Positions 20,452 to 32,513 are shown, counted from the stretch's first letter. The stretch: 64,000 nucleotides of DNA from Ryuthela nishihirai (GCA_038380435.1 JAWZYU010000123.1:248001-312000); one strand, 5' to 3'. A program made the numbers and translations. The notes: a model not told the origin generated them from the sequence alone.

Positions 20452-23400
20452 GTGGATAATCCTAATCAGAGGCCATCGCAGGTACCTGAACCTTACTTAG
20501 CTAGTTGGGCATCGTCAAGCCTAAACTGGAGTAATGTGTCTCAGGCAGGCCATATGGCTCTTGAAAAAGTCCACTTGAAAAGGTGGTGCCTGAAGTTCCT
20601 ACCAGCATCGGTGACTTCAGCCTTTAGCGAAGGAGGAACAGGTCTTTGCCCCATGCCTGCGATCAGGGGGCTGTTTGATATTGTTGGCCCTACCAATCTC
20701 AATAAACCTAATTTCTTTAAAAATCCTGCTAATCATTTTCTCTCTGCAGGAACATGGAACGTGAGGACATTACATAGAGATTATTCTCTTGATGTCCTCA
20801 TGCAGGAATTCCAGCGCTATAACCTAGATATTCTAGGCTTGCAAGAGACCAGATGGACAGGTAAAGGTGAGATACTCAAAAATAACTTTAAATTTCTCTT
20901 TACAGGGAGGGAGGATGGAAAGCATCACCAAGGCGTGGGTCTGCGCTCAGCAGACATGCTAGTGATGCTCTTCTAGGATATGAGTGCATTAATGAAAGGT
21001 TTCTTACAGCAAAATTTCAGACAAGCATTAAAGACTTGAATGTTATCTGCTGTTATGCCCCCACTGAGAATTCTGATGAGGATGAGAAGGATAGGTTTTA
21101 CAGACAACTTCAGGATATTTTGAATTCTGTCAAGAAAGAAGATATTACCCTTGTTCTTGGTGACTTCAATACCAAAGTTGGTACCGACTCTGACCTTTGG
21201 GGAGGAGTAATAGGCCCTTTTGGTATTGGTAGCTGCAATGGCAATGGGCAACGTCTCCTACAGGTAAGTAAACTAAATGGTTTCAGAATAACTAACACAT
21301 ATTACAAACACCGCGACATACATAATTACACATGGGTTTCACCTGATGGGCTGCATAAGAATATGATTGATTGTATATTAATTAACAGCAAATGGGCTAG
21401 TTCTGTTAGAAATACCAGGACATATAGGGGAGCTGAAATTGGATCTGACCATTACCTTGTTAAAAGTGTCTTGCAACTTAAACTTAAAAAGTGTTGTGTT
21501 AGGGTTAAAAAATTTACCTTTAATACTAAAGCTCTGAAAGACCCAGTTATAGCTAAAGCTTACCATGATCGGTTACTTAGTCATTATGACAGTCATGGTT
21601 TGCTTAATACTGAAGTTGAGGAAGAATGGGGCCATTTTAAACAGGCTTTTTTGGAAACTAACAGTACTCTTTTAGGGAAAAAGGAGCAGAGGAGGCAGAA
21701 TTATTTAAGTGATAAGGCACTTGAGCTTATTTCAGAAAGAAGGAACTGCAGGAATGTCCTTAATCAGTACCCTACTAGTCCTAATAGAAAGCATTGCAAA
21801 GAACTTAATAAACGTGTAAAGGATCAGTTAGCTACTGATAAGAATCTTTGGCTTGATGGCCTGGCTGACAAAGCTGAGGAAGCAGTTAGACAGCACAACA
21901 GCAGAGAGCTGTACAAGATAGTTAATGTTTTGTGTGGTAGAAAACGAACAGGTATACAGGGATTGAAGGATAAACAAGGCAAGGTTATAGAAGGTGAGGA
22001 TTCTGCCATGGCTAGGTGGGCTGAGCATTTCAGTGATGTTCTAAACAATGTGGTTAGTTCTACTCCCATTGTTTGCAATGATGATAGATGCATTGTTGGC
22101 TTTAATGTTGGCCCTATAACACAATTTGAAGTTATTTCGGCTGTTTCTAAACTTAAACTACATAAATCCCCAGGGGTAGATGAAATTACTACCTAAATGC
22201 TTAAAGCTGGGAATGTTTCGGTTACCACTTGGATTACTGAAATTTTGTATAACTTTTATGATAAAGGCATGGTTCCTAAGGATTTTATCAGAGCTATTGT
22301 TATCCCTATTTTCAAAAAAGGTGATCGCAGTTCTTGTGATAACTATAGGGTATCAGCCTACTCTCCGTTCCAGGTAAAGTTCTTTTCATGATTCTGCTTA
22401 ATAGAATTAAGAATCTGGTTGACACTCAATTGCGTGATGAGCAATGTGGATTCAGAAGTGGTAAGGGATGTGTAGATCAGATATTTTCACTTAGGCAGAT
22501 TCTTGAGAAATGTTTAGAGTTTCAGAAACCTTTGGTTGCTAGCTTTGTTGATTTCAAAAAGGCTTTCGACTCTGTTGATCGTCATAATTTGTGGTTGATT
22601 TTCAGATCATATGGTATACCAGACAAGTTAGTTAACATAATGAAAGCTCTCTATAATAACACTGAGTCATGTGTGAGAGTTGGTAAGTCTTGTAGCAATT
22701 GGTTTAGCATTACGTCTGGTGTTCGACAAAGGTGCATTTTGTCTCCTTTTCTCTTTAGTTTGGTTGTTGATTATGTTATGCGAAATTCACTTCAAGGGAA
22801 AGCTTTTGGCCTTAAATGGGCTGGAGATACGAAAATTTCTGATTTAGATTATGCTGACGATTTAGCCCTTTTGGCAAATGATGTTGATGAGATGAACTCT
22901 TTCATTCGAACTGTTGATGAGACTGGTAGTACAGTAGGTTTGGTTATAAACAGAGAGAAAACTAAAGTGGTGAAAATTGGTCAGGCAGGTTGTGATTCAG
23001 TTAATCTGAATGGTTGCAGTCTTGAGCAGGTGTCACAGTTTAATTACCTTGGGAGCTGCGTAACTGATACTGGTGATGTGCGGCATGAGATTTAACAGAC
23101 AAATAGGTATTGCTGCCGGGACTTTTAAGAATCTATGGAGATTGTGGAGAAATAGGCGTATACACTTAAAGACTAAAATTAGACTGTATAATAGTTTGGT
23201 TCTTTCTAGGGTTAGTTATGGTAGTGAAACTTGGACGCTGTGTAAACAAGATAACAGGAAACTAGATGCTTTTGATTCCAGATGCTTACGCAGTATCTTG
23301 GGTATTAGGTGGTTCAACTTTGTAACTAATGATGAGGTTAGGCAAAGGAGTCTGCAACCTCCTTTAAGCAGCATATTGTGCAGAGAGAGACTCCGCTGGT

Positions 23401-23621
23401 TTGGCCATGTTGCCCGTATGGATAATTATAGATTGGCGAATAGGATTATGAACAGTGTGCTTAGAGGCCTCAGAAGGAGGGGGAGACCTAGGATGCGGTG
23501 GGCAGACAATGTCAAACAGGACCTTGTTAGAATTGGTGTACAGTCGCCGGATGCAGCAGATGTAGCTCAGGACAGATATGCTTGGAGAATTAAGCTGCAC
23601 GGTCTGGTTGGACCTCCGTAG
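20452..23621 (+). pseudogene. RTE endonuclease-reverse transcriptase, frame-broken
   Basis: The protein would nick target DNA and copy its RNA at the nick. The apurinic-type endonuclease shows GTWNVRTLH, GLQETRWTGKG, VLGDFNTKVGTD and GSDHYLV. The reverse transcriptase shows SFVDFKKAFDSVD, GVRQRCILSPFLFS and the catalytic DYADDLALLAN near 22,845-22,880. The C-terminus carries RLRWFGHVARMDNYRLANRI and RGRPRMRWADNVKQDL. Breaks: a frame change near 20,945; TAA at 22,194-22,196 where a glutamate codon is likely; a frame change near 22,370; and one extra T near 23,092, absent in copy D. In the catalytic block RQG is changed to RQR (GVRQRC), whereas copy D keeps RQG. Otherwise the domains are complete and recent-looking. 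Confidence 0.92.
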
Positions 23622-23639
23622 CCCATGGATGCTTGATGC

Positions 23640-23640
23640 T

Positions 23641-23705
<65 letters not shown>
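23640..23705 (+). repeat. trinucleotide tail of RTE copy A
   Basis: About 20 units of TGA/ATG directly follow the coding end. RTE elements characteristically end in such short repeats, so this belongs to the insertion and not to an independent microsatellite. Confidence 0.9.
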
Positions 23706-24117
23706 TTTGTTCTAGAAACCATTGAGTGTGTACTCTATATGGAGTTTTTCTTCTGTGCACTTGCAATGCGAAAGTACGAGCAGATCAAGATTAGAACCAA
23801 TTGGCAAAATTAAATAGCGGCATTTTATTGTAGTTAAACTGTTCAAAACAAAACAGAATTCCCTTATATGTTATTTCCCTCTTTGTTGCACCCAAATATA
23901 GAATTCGGGATGATCACAATAAGCGTTCTTTTGCTAACCATTTCAATATGTCTAGATGAAAGGAGAAAGACTCCAGTGCTATTCGCTCTGTTGATAGTAA
24001 GTATCTATTGAAGGTGACCAAAAACAGAAGGTACATACCTCACTCCGACCCCTTAATACCTCTTTTGTTTAGGATCTGTTTTTTTTTTTCTCTTGCGCTG
24101 AGTGAGATAGTTATATT
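23706..24117. other. spacer
   Basis: No feature is supported. Confidence 0.4.
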
Positions 24118-24490
24118 TTGCTTACATGTAGGACTCAATCGCTTCCGCTATTTTGTTCTTTTCGTCGTTCGCCTCCCCTGAGTTACAGATCTTTTCCAAA
24201 AAGAGAACAGGCGAATCATCGCAATCTGATGCCCGCTGTCCAGTCGCCACAGCAACTCCAAACTGGACAAAGGATGGACACCACGTCCTCTCCAGGTGTC
24301 CCCCCTTACTCTGTCGAATGGTCGAACAAAGAAAAAGAGACCTCCCGCTTTTCGTGTGTGCGTTGTGCGTTCTTCGTTCCTCAGAAACAATAACGTGCAG
24401 TCATCTCATTTGCTCTTACAGAGTCCCGAGTGGATTCCGACAAACGTCAAGTGACCAAGGACTTAGACCCTACCTCTGGGGATAAGTACG
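24118..24490. other. GC-richer island with overlapping open frames
   Basis: In this AT-rich window the stretch is noticeably GC-rich. It carries open frames of 91 and 110 codons on the plus strand (24,118 and 24,153) and 80 on the minus strand (24,148-24,390). Their products share no motif I recognise, and frames open on both strands point to base composition and not coding. It could be an exon, an untranslated region or part of an unknown element. Confidence 0.25.
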
Positions 24491-26069
24491 CCTCGTATTT
24501 CACTCCCCGTTCCTGAAACAATTGATGATACAAGACTGACATACGGAATTGGCTGTGTAAGCTACATCAATGATTAGAGTGTGAATAGCAGGGGTCGTAT
24601 TAGGACTCTACACCGCTCTTGTACTTAGAAGAATGAGGTACAGGCATTTTGCCAATTTTGGTTCCCATTTTTCCCTGAGTATATTTGGAAAGTTTATTGC
24701 CAAATCTGGCCTAAGCTGATGTGGGAAACATTATGTTCCTCGCCACTGAGGTCATCACTGCCCATATCACTGCCCACTTTAGTAATATTTGAGAAAATTC
24801 AGATTAAATACATCTGTTTGCCTGGAAAGCTTAGTATTACGATGTGTCCCAAGCATATTTTTTCTGGTTAAACCCAAAGAGACGGTAGATGAAAAGGTTC
24901 CCCACTCTAGAAGTATCCATTTTGGAAGAAATGTTATTGCATTTAAAGGTCAACGTTTTGGCGGAATACTGAATGCGGCCACCTATAGTTCACACAGTGC
25001 CATTTACCCCCTTTCCTCCTTTTTATTGTTTTCCCCTGACGTCCTATCAGCCGATTTCGGCATGACACAATTAATAAAAATAGTGTGATTTATATATAAA
25101 ACTCGTAAAAAATGTAATATGAGCATAATATAAATTTACTTAGAGGCAGGTGACTATCTGCTGGATTGATTTTGGAAGTCCACACGCCCTTAAGTCAAAA
25201 TATTAGATATGTTTGTAAAAAAGAAACTTAATTAGTTTCAAGCGCGGGCAAATTTAAAGTGTCACGCCCACTTTTGTACAACTCATCGTCGCCTGGTAAG
25301 TGCGAACCTTACCCGTTTTAAATTTTTTATCTCACCACTCCTTATAGTTATTACTGCTCAGAGTAACTGAAATTAGCTGTTTTAATATACTGATAAAATT
25401 ATTCGTATTTTTCAAAATGGCACCTGTCTTTTAAACTACACTACATATGTTGAGCTGATACTTCTTTAGTTTGCACTATTTGCATATGTATCGAAAACCA
25501 CACTACTGAAGTGGAACTCGTGTGCGTACTGAAAGTGCTCAATAATATTCCCTCATATAGAATCTGTGAAAAATTATCTTCACACGATAACATGAAAGTT
25601 AACGCCGAAATTAAATTCAGCTTAAAACATATTTACAGGAAAATCACTATTAATGTGGAGGGGACATAATGTGATTTAAGAATTAATGAATTCACGGTGA
25701 AATTCATTTCGATTTATTTATAAAAGTCATCGAAATAGAATAAATCCGAAAAGATCTAATTTGCTTATATAATTTACATGAAATTTATTCCGTTATCAAC
25801 TCCCTATATCTCAACTGGCAAAGCAAAGATAGCGTGAAGGTAAGGTATCAATGCTAAGAAAGGATCCCAAATGAAAATCCCGTACAGTGAGATGTTTGAT
25901 TCACCGTTACTCATACAAATTCAATATCGCCAAAATCTTTGATTGCAAATTGTATCAGCGAATAAATATAACCAAATTGTTCTAAAGCATGAAGTCAAAC
26001 TCGTCAACATTTGCAGGTGTCTTTCTATTTTAAATATTAGTATCATAGGACAGCACTATATTTTAAGGC
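24491..26069. other. AT-rich spacer, nothing recognised
   Basis: An open frame of 99 codons at 24,789-25,088 has no recognisable domain. Nothing else is supported. Confidence 0.4.
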
Positions 26070-26445
26070 GAAGCTTGACTCAGTCGGCAGCGTGCCAGGA
26101 TCTAATCCTGCAGTCCCCAAGTTCTAGTCAAACTGTGCCGGCATCAAAATGTATCTCTGCAACCTCCCAACCAAATATACAGACCCTGCCCTCGGTTAGA
26201 AAGAGTTCGCCATTAAGCTTGGAAAGGTGTCCATAGCCATATCGGTTGGTACGTTATGACGTGTCTTCATGAGCCAAATAGCCATACCCTGCATTTCGAA
26301 GAACACGCTGAATGGTCTTGACCAGAGGATTCCATCTGTCTCCTAACAGGTGTTCAGTGAATCCCCTTCTAGAACCTACTTTGAGCCCTTATGACCTGGC
26401 CACTTAAACCGTTGATTGCCAAACAGTACTGCTGAAAAGGAAGGA
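26070..26445 (+). mobile_element. tRNA-derived SINE, family B, old copy
   Basis: Order and words follow the family: a head like TTGACTCAGTCGGCAGCG, then ATTAAGCTTGG in the core, GAAGAACACGCTGAATGGTC and TATGACCTGGCCACTTAAACC. Divergence is high and the 3' tail is lost. Confidence 0.7.
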
Positions 26446-26485
26446 AAATTCTTCAGGTTTGTTTAATATACACTATTATTTAGAC

Positions 26486-26819
26486 CAGTGATTCTAAACC
26501 TTTTATGCTTCACGTACCCCCTTGGAAATGTGTATGCAATTGGCGTACCCCTTGTATAGATAGATAAAATTATATCGTTATATAGTTAAAATATACTATA
26601 TAACAATATAATTATATATACTATATAACAATAATAGTAATTAGTTGTACTATATAACAATATAATTATATAATAAAATTATATAATTATATTGTTATAT
26701 AGTATAACAATGGGAATAAAATAAAACACACACGTATATATGTAACATATATCTAGCGACTTTTCAGCTGTCGCGGGGCCCCAAATATTTTTTTCGCGTA
26801 CCCCAAGTTGAGAACCCCT
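26486..26819. mobile_element. hAT-like MITE
   Basis: The left end CAGTGATTCTAAACCTTTT and right end AAGTTGAGAACCCCT are imperfect terminal inverted repeats of the hAT GGTTCTCAA type. The middle is expanded with TATATAACAATATAATTAT words and holds a perfect 26-bp hairpin (26,649-26,703). An 8-bp target duplication is not clear. It lies at the outer end of the left arm of the inverted duplication. Confidence 0.65.
26649..26703. repeat. perfect 26-bp inverted repeat, 3-base loop
   Basis: Arms 26,649-26,674 and 26,678-26,703 are exact reverse complements around AAA. It lies within the MITE and is made of TA-rich sequence absent from the other MITE copies in this form. Confidence 0.93.
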
Positions 26820-27599
26820 AATATCGATTATAGAATTTAGTCGTATAGCAAGGAGATTTGTCAACAGTAAGTCTGTGACAGTCACTATTGAGAAAGTCAC
26901 TATGTAGAAACCAAAATATTTATTCCTGTTGTCAATAATATTCTGGCTCATAGGGTTGTCAGGATGAGACAATATTTTTATCTTCTAAATATTTTCCTTT
27001 ACGTTCTATAAGACACTTTTGAAAAACATGCAAAGCGAAATTTATTATCGCCGAAAAAGAGATATTTCATACACGTGTAAACCATTTTAAAGCAAAAACG
27101 TATAAAGCAGAGCCGTCCAACCCAAACTTAGGGAAGATTCACTGTCACTATATTCTTAAAGAGCAGCAACAAAATGCTCTACCTAATACAGAAAAATCAC
27201 AGTTCTAATGAGTAATGAACAGGAAAAAAGTATGTTTTTAGCAAATTAAATGTCTTGGTTAAGAAACAAAATATGCATTTTTAATGAGTACTTTGAATTT
27301 GAAAAATAATTTACTTATTCACATAAAAATATTTGGTCAATAATTGAAAGAACTGAGCGAGATTTTGTATTATACTTGTTTTATGAGCCGCTGTTTCAAT
27401 AATGGACAGGTATAAATAAGCTGAATAGCTGTTTTTTTAAATTGTTTCATGGCTTCCATTGGTAACCACGGACCTAGAGTTCCAGATCCAGAAAGAGGCG
27501 ATTAGTGGATTAAACGAAAGCTATTTTTTAAAATAAATTTATTTGTTTTCGTAGTGGTAGTTTGGTCTACGACAATTCCTGTGGACAGTAACTGAGAAG

Positions 27600-27668
27600 G
27601 ACAATTCGGTAGATGAGAATTCGGGGTATAAGACAATTGGGTGGATGAGAATTTGAAGTCTACGACAA
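27600..27668. repeat. 32-bp tandem repeat, two units (left arm)
   Basis: Two diverged units of the ACAATTCGGTAGATGAG / AATTCGGGGTATAAG type lie in tandem. The matching place in the right arm (59,530-59,635) has three units. Confidence 0.75.
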
Positions 27669-27739
27669 TTCTGTGAATACGAATATTCAGTGGAAATAGA
27701 AAAACATTTAGAAGTAATTTTAAATTAAAAAAAATAATA

Positions 27740-27935
27740 ATAAATACCCCCTCAAGCATTTGCTTGCCACAGAGGTCTGACAGGAGAATGTCAGTTTATA
27801 ATGCCACAGTAGTAGGACTGAGAGGATGGCAGGACCTCAGCAGAAAACAACACGAACAGCCATGCCTTACCCGGGGCTCGAACCCAGGACCCTTAGATCA
27901 CTAGCCAACCGCTCTAACCACTCGGCCACGGGAGG
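27740..27935 (-). mobile_element. tRNA-derived SINE, family A (left arm copy)
   Basis: On the minus strand it shows A box GTGGCCGAGTGGTTAGAGCG, B box GGTTCGAGCCC, the AAGGCATGGCTGTTCGTG linker and the 3' end with GACAGGAG. It is the duplicate of 59,276-59,480, having been copied with the arm. Confidence 0.88.
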
Positions 27936-28159
27936 GAGATTTTTTTTAATTACCTAATTAAAATACACTTTCGATTAGTGAACAAATCCAATCCTTCTCG
28001 GAAGTCTCTGAAATCCGGCACTATGTAAAACGAAATTATTTATAACTCAACGTAATCGATAATTGTATCTGTTCTCTCTAATCCGACCTACAATAAAAGG
28101 TATACATCTATTCCCTATACTCCGATATCCCACTACAACCTAATTTTTTAAAGTTTGTT

Positions 28160-28920
28160 TCTTCTAAATGAAGCAGTTAGAAGCCAAAAGAATACTATAC
28201 AATTTGCATAAGACTTCAGATATGCTACTTAATACAATCCTCAATAAAACAAAATTTGTAATATATTTTTTTTCTTACTGAACAAAAAAAACGAACGCAA
28301 ATTACCAATAGAGTAAATCAAAGCAGCCGATGTTTGTTAAATCTATTCCCTCTTATTCGACGCTCCTTAAACACTGTTGCATATTTTTATCACTTCCTGT
28401 TTCTTCTAAATGAAACAATTGGAAATCAAAAGAATGTTCTCCAAGGAAATAGACCGCATAAGACCATTGTCATTCTCACTAATCCGATACTCAATAAAAC
28501 GAATATCTTTAGTCATTTTTATCCGAAAAAGCAATATGATATTAACAGAATGCATTAGAGGAAAGGGGCGATATTTAAAACTCTACTCTCTAATCTGACT
28601 TCTGTTAAACCGGAATTTCATACTTCTCTACCTTTCTGTTCCTACTAAACGGAACGATTGGAATTCAAAGGAATATATTTCAAGAAACTAAACACGAATA
28701 TATTTAGTATCTTTTATCCGAACAAAACATTAGGAAATTAACGGAATCCATTTAGAAGAAAGATGCGACAATTTCCTCTGGACTTTAAAACCGACATTAG
28801 TTAAACTGGATTTTGATATTTTCATCCCTTTCTATTCGTAGTTTTAAGGTAATTGGAAATCAATCATGTCAAAGACCCACACCTCACAGAACTCTAAATC
28901 AACACTGAATAAAATTAAAT
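28160..28920. repeat. degenerate tandem array, period about 240 bp
   Basis: The block AAATGAAGCAGTTAGAAGCC-type recurs at about 28,168, 28,407 and 28,647, with a weaker one near 28,850. CTAATCCGA or CTAATCTGA lies between them. The words also occur inverted at 57,540-57,870. Open frames such as 28,334-28,558 are not convincing. Confidence 0.6.
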
Positions 28921-29475
28921 ACTTTGAACATTTTGATTCTCTTGAACGAAATAATTTAAAGTGACAGAGATTCATTTAGTGAAATGAACATTCTAAATTA
29001 TGAACATTCTAATTATCATATATTCTATTTTATGCGGTAAACAGATTTTCGTTTTCATCTTCAATCGGGAAGACAAGTTCTTTTAAAACGCTGATTTGGG
29101 ATGCATGGTTAGAGGAAGTCATTATGCGTTCCAATAAAGGAAAGGTTTTTCTTTTCGTATGATCATAATTATTGCAAAACTCTGTTTCCATCCTTTGTAA
29201 TAAAAAGTGAAATTGATAATCTCAATAAAAAAAAAGATGAAAACATCGAAGATTAAAGATATACAATTTTGCTTTATATGGATTTATACCAATTTTCCTG
29301 ATTAATTTACAAATGGTTGTTAATTGAGAATTTAAATGGAGAACTGTCTATTTAATAACTAACAGTAATTGATAATTTAACTACTAATTGATATACTAAT
29401 TAAATTGATAGTAGAGAAAATTATAAGTTATAGTCTTGTGAACGTTTCCATGATCGAATACCGAATGCGAAGGCT

Positions 29476-29876
29476 CCGAAGAGAGGTGAGCCATGGACAT
29501 AATTGTAAACAATACAGAACAGAGTTCGAGTCAGCAAACGCATTATGGATTAAACCAAGAATCCAAACGAAATCGAACTCTGTCGTCAGAAATGAGATTT
29601 ATCACAAATACGTGTCTATTTCAGGTTTTACTTAGAAATAACCTTTATATCAATACATTACTGCGATGCTGAAAATTGAAAAATAATCTGCATTTGTAAC
29701 ACATATGTTATTGTAAAACGGAACACTGTATATTCCTCTTCTAAAAAAAAAGAATACATGATTTATGGATTGTTTCAAGAAACTCTCATTAAAAGTCCAT
29801 TACTAACCAGATACACAGAAACAATGTTCCTCGAATTCACAGTAAAGGCAATGACGACCATGCTGGTCAATGCGCC
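29476..29876. other. spacer
   Basis: Nothing is recognised. An 85-bp A+T-rich part precedes the hairpin. Confidence 0.35.
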
Positions 29877-29953
29877 ATCATCAGAGATAACATGCCAGAG
29901 TATCTGTCATGTTATCTCTGATGATCCCATTTGGCTCCATACATGGGATCATC
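29877..29953. repeat. compound hairpin (18-bp and 11-bp perfect arms)
   Basis: Arms 29,877-29,894 and 29,908-29,925 pair exactly around 13 bases. The right arm is partly reused in a second exact pairing, 29,920-29,930 with 29,943-29,953. The two stems are mutually exclusive because they share bases 29,920-29,925. Confidence 0.92.
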
Positions 29954-30296
29954 AGTTCCTCTGAATTTCATATCTAGATTAGACTAAGAGTGATAACTTC
30001 CCTGAGAGTTGAAAAAATAAAGTCGAGAAATTTCTTCGAAAGACTTCACTCTTTGAAAACGAGATTCCTAAATGCGTAAAGACGTGAAATGCGTTCTTCT
30101 AGTTTATTTTTAGAATCGCGATTAATGGATTGTGGCCGATATAAGGCAAAAATGCATTTACGTTTTAGATCCAGATCGGAAAAGTTTCCTAACTTTACTT
30201 ATATAAACAGGGTTTTTGTTACCAGTAGATTAAATAATGTATTTAGTAAACTATTTTTTATCTCGTTTTGAAATAAAACAAGAAAATAGTTTCGCT

Positions 30297-31115
30297 TTGT
30301 CGTCTGTAGACATCGAACGTTTTTGTTTACAGAGATAAATTAAAAATTATTTTTGTGTTGGATAGGTATTGATGAAATATTACGATATGTACTTTCCGAA
30401 TCTCTCTAAAACTATAATTGCGCCCTCTAACGGTTGAAAATTCCAAAATTTCAAACGAATATTGCAAACGATGTATTTATGCTAGAAATTTGAAATTTTG
30501 GTGGTGAAATATGAAGCTTACAAAGTTTCCATTGCCAACAACAACCCTTAGACCCAGAGAGGGTGGGAAAACACACCTTTTTAGTTTTAGCTGATCATTG
30601 TTTGTTTTCAGAGGTAAATGAAAAATTCTTTTTATTAGATAGGAATTGATGAAAGAAAAAGTGTGCTTTTTAAATCTTCCGAAAACTATAATTGCGCCCT
30701 CTAACGGTGGAAAAATTGTCAATTTCAAAATTTTCAAACGAATATTGCAGGCGACGTATTTCAGCTTAAATTTTTAAATTTTGGTGGTGGAAGGTGCGTC
30801 ATGAAGTTTCCATTGGCAACAATAAAATAACCTCTTAGGCCCTGGGTGGGCGGGAAAACATGACTTTTTTGTTTTAAAAGATAATTTTTTGTTTTTACAG
30901 GTAAATTAAAAGTTCTTTTTAGGTTGGATAGCATTGATGAAATATTGCGATTTGCATTTTTGAAATATCACAAAAATTATGATTGCGCCCTCTAATGGTG
31001 AAAATTTTAAAATGTTAAAACAAATATTGGAAACGATATTTTATGCTAGAAATTTGAAATTTTGATAGTGGAATATGAAAGTTACCACGTTTTTATTGAC
31101 AACAATAAATTGATA
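30297..31115. repeat. degenerate tandem repeat, three units of about 280 bp
   Basis: The marker word ATTGCGCCCTCTAA occurs near 30,417, 30,692 and 30,980. GAAATTTTGGTGGTG or its variant and GTTTCCATTG..AACAA recur at matching places. Units differ substantially, so the array is old. The mariner element inserted just to its right. Similar sequence occurs near 17,800-18,200. Confidence 0.8.
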
Positions 31116-31180
31116 ATTGGAATTGCTATGAAATGCTAATGAAATATTATAATTCACATTTTTTAAACATTATTTATATA

Positions 31181-32509
31181 CAGAGTGTCCCACAACACTG
31201 TTTGAATATTAATAACAGAGAAAGTATTATAGATAGCCTGATGGAACTTTTTGTTTCTGGATCTGTCATGATTAGTGCTTGTTGCCATTCATTTGTTTTT
31301 CTTTTATTTTCAGTTCAGTTGCCAGTAGTGACAAGTAATTGACAAGATGGCTGGGAACCTTTCCTTTGAGCAACGGAAGTGGATTTTAAAGTGTTTTTGG
31401 AAGTGTGAGAACATGAAAGAAGTGCAGAGACGATGGCGGGCAGAATTTGATACTGTGCCACCGTCACGTGTAACAATTACGAAATTACGCGACAAGTTTG
31501 AGAGGGACGGAACTGTGTGTGATCTGAAGAAGGGACGGTGTGGCAGGAAGAAATCAGTATCGGACGAAAGAGGGATGGAAGCAGTGGTACAAACTTTCAC
31601 AAGATCCCCCAAGAAGTCATACGGCAAGCTTCGCGTGAGTCAGGTGTAAGCAAATCAAGTGTCCACCGCATTTTAAAGCAAGCAAAGTGGAAACCCTACA
31701 TTCCCAGGTTGCTTCACGCGATAAATGAGGATGATCCGAATAGGCGCCTCCAATTTTGTGAATGGATTTGCGTTAATGAACAGTTCACTGATTTGATTGT
31801 TTGGTCTGATGAGGCGACTTTTAAATTGAATGGAACCATCAATCGCCACAACTGTGTGTACTGGGCAAGAGAAAATCCCAATGTTATGGAAGAACGAGCT
31901 GTTAATCTTCCTGGGTTATCAGTGTGATGTGGTACGTCTGTCAGAGGACTTGTAGGGCCATTCTTTTTTGAAGGAACAGTGACAGGTGCTGTGTACCTTA
32001 ACATGTTGCGGGAAGCAATTGTGCCCGCTGTTCACCAACTCTATCCAGGTGAAGATTGTTTTTTTCAACAAGACGGCGCACCGTCACATTACCATCGAGA
32101 CGTGCGGCAATTCCTGGATGAAACATTTGTTGAGAGGTGGATAGGCCGACGAGGAAGTGTCGAATATCCACCCAGATCTCCCGATCTAACGCCGTTAGAC
32201 TTCTTTCTGTGGGGAACTCTGAAGAACACTGTCTACGCCACAAAACCACGTACGCTGGATGCCATGAGAGGCAATTGTGACTGCCTGTGAACCCATTCCT
32301 ATGGTAACCATATCACATGTTTGTCGATCTGTTCCACAGCGTTACAGACGATGTATTTCTGCCAATGGAGGATATTTTGCACATCTTCAACATTAGAACA
32401 TCATCAGTAATGTTTTGAACATCTTTATGACTTAAAAAATCATATTTTTGTTATTTTTGTTCGAGTTATTAAAGTTCAAACAGTGTAAACCCCTTTGTGG
32501 GACACTCTG
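31181..32509 (+). mobile_element. mariner-group transposon (DD41D type) with both ends
   Basis: Terminal inverted repeats CAGAGTGTCCCACAA (31,181-31,195 and, inverted, 32,495-32,509) are perfect over 15 bp and flanked by TA on both sides. The element is 1,329 bp. Its right flank is a piggyBac transposase relic, so it landed in or at the edge of that element. The transposase gene is broken. Confidence 0.92.
31347..32290 (+). pseudogene. DD41D-type transposase, inactivated
   Basis: The start ATG at 31,347 follows a 160-bp leader. Residues about 1-55 form a helix-turn-helix of the kind annotated as DUF4817 in arthropods (SFEQRKWILKCF, PPSRVTITKLRDKFERDG), and a GRKK-type linker follows. The DDE core has IVWSDEATF (first D, near 31,800), FFQQDGAPSH (second D, near 32,065) and DLTPLDFFLWG (third D, near 32,190). 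I count 41 residues between the second and third aspartates, the spacing of the DD41D group of the IS630/Tc1/mariner superfamily. Breaks: one base is missing near 31,620 (frame 3 to frame 2), TGA at about 31,925 replaces a likely tryptophan codon in SVWCG, and a frame change near 32,270 destroys the C-terminus. All three acidic residues are kept. Confidence 0.9.
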
Positions 32510-32513
32510 TATA

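Larger units (their letters stand above)
20003..23705 (+). mobile_element. RTE-type non-LTR retrotransposon, near full length (copy A)
   Basis: The 5' end is set by comparison with copy C (shared from AAATGGTAGCTAGG). A 450-bp 5' untranslated part is followed by an endonuclease-reverse transcriptase region (20,452-23,621). A short 3' end then runs into an ATG/TGA trinucleotide tail (23,640-23,705), a hallmark of RTE insertions. The length of 3.7 kb fits a single-ORF RTE. Four coding breaks make it inactive. Related copies: B (44,764-46,175), C (61,612-62,645), D (38,162-39,238) and E (13,289-13,547). Confidence 0.92.
26531..29475. repeat. left arm of large inverted duplication
   Basis: This stretch is the reverse complement of 58,289-60,560. 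Outer border: the MITE sequence facing 60,560. Inner border: the word AACGTTTCCATGAT..GAATGCCGAATGC near 29,450-29,475, facing 58,289. By eye, parts are above 90 percent identical, for example 27,355-27,430 against 59,800-59,875. The left arm is about 0.67 kb longer, chiefly from an extra 28,365-28,905 inside a tandem array. No gene is recognised inside. Confidence 0.88.

Noticed and set aside
23640..23705. independent microsatellite
   Set aside because: The same ATG/TGA tail follows RTE copies D and E, so it is part of the RTE insertion.
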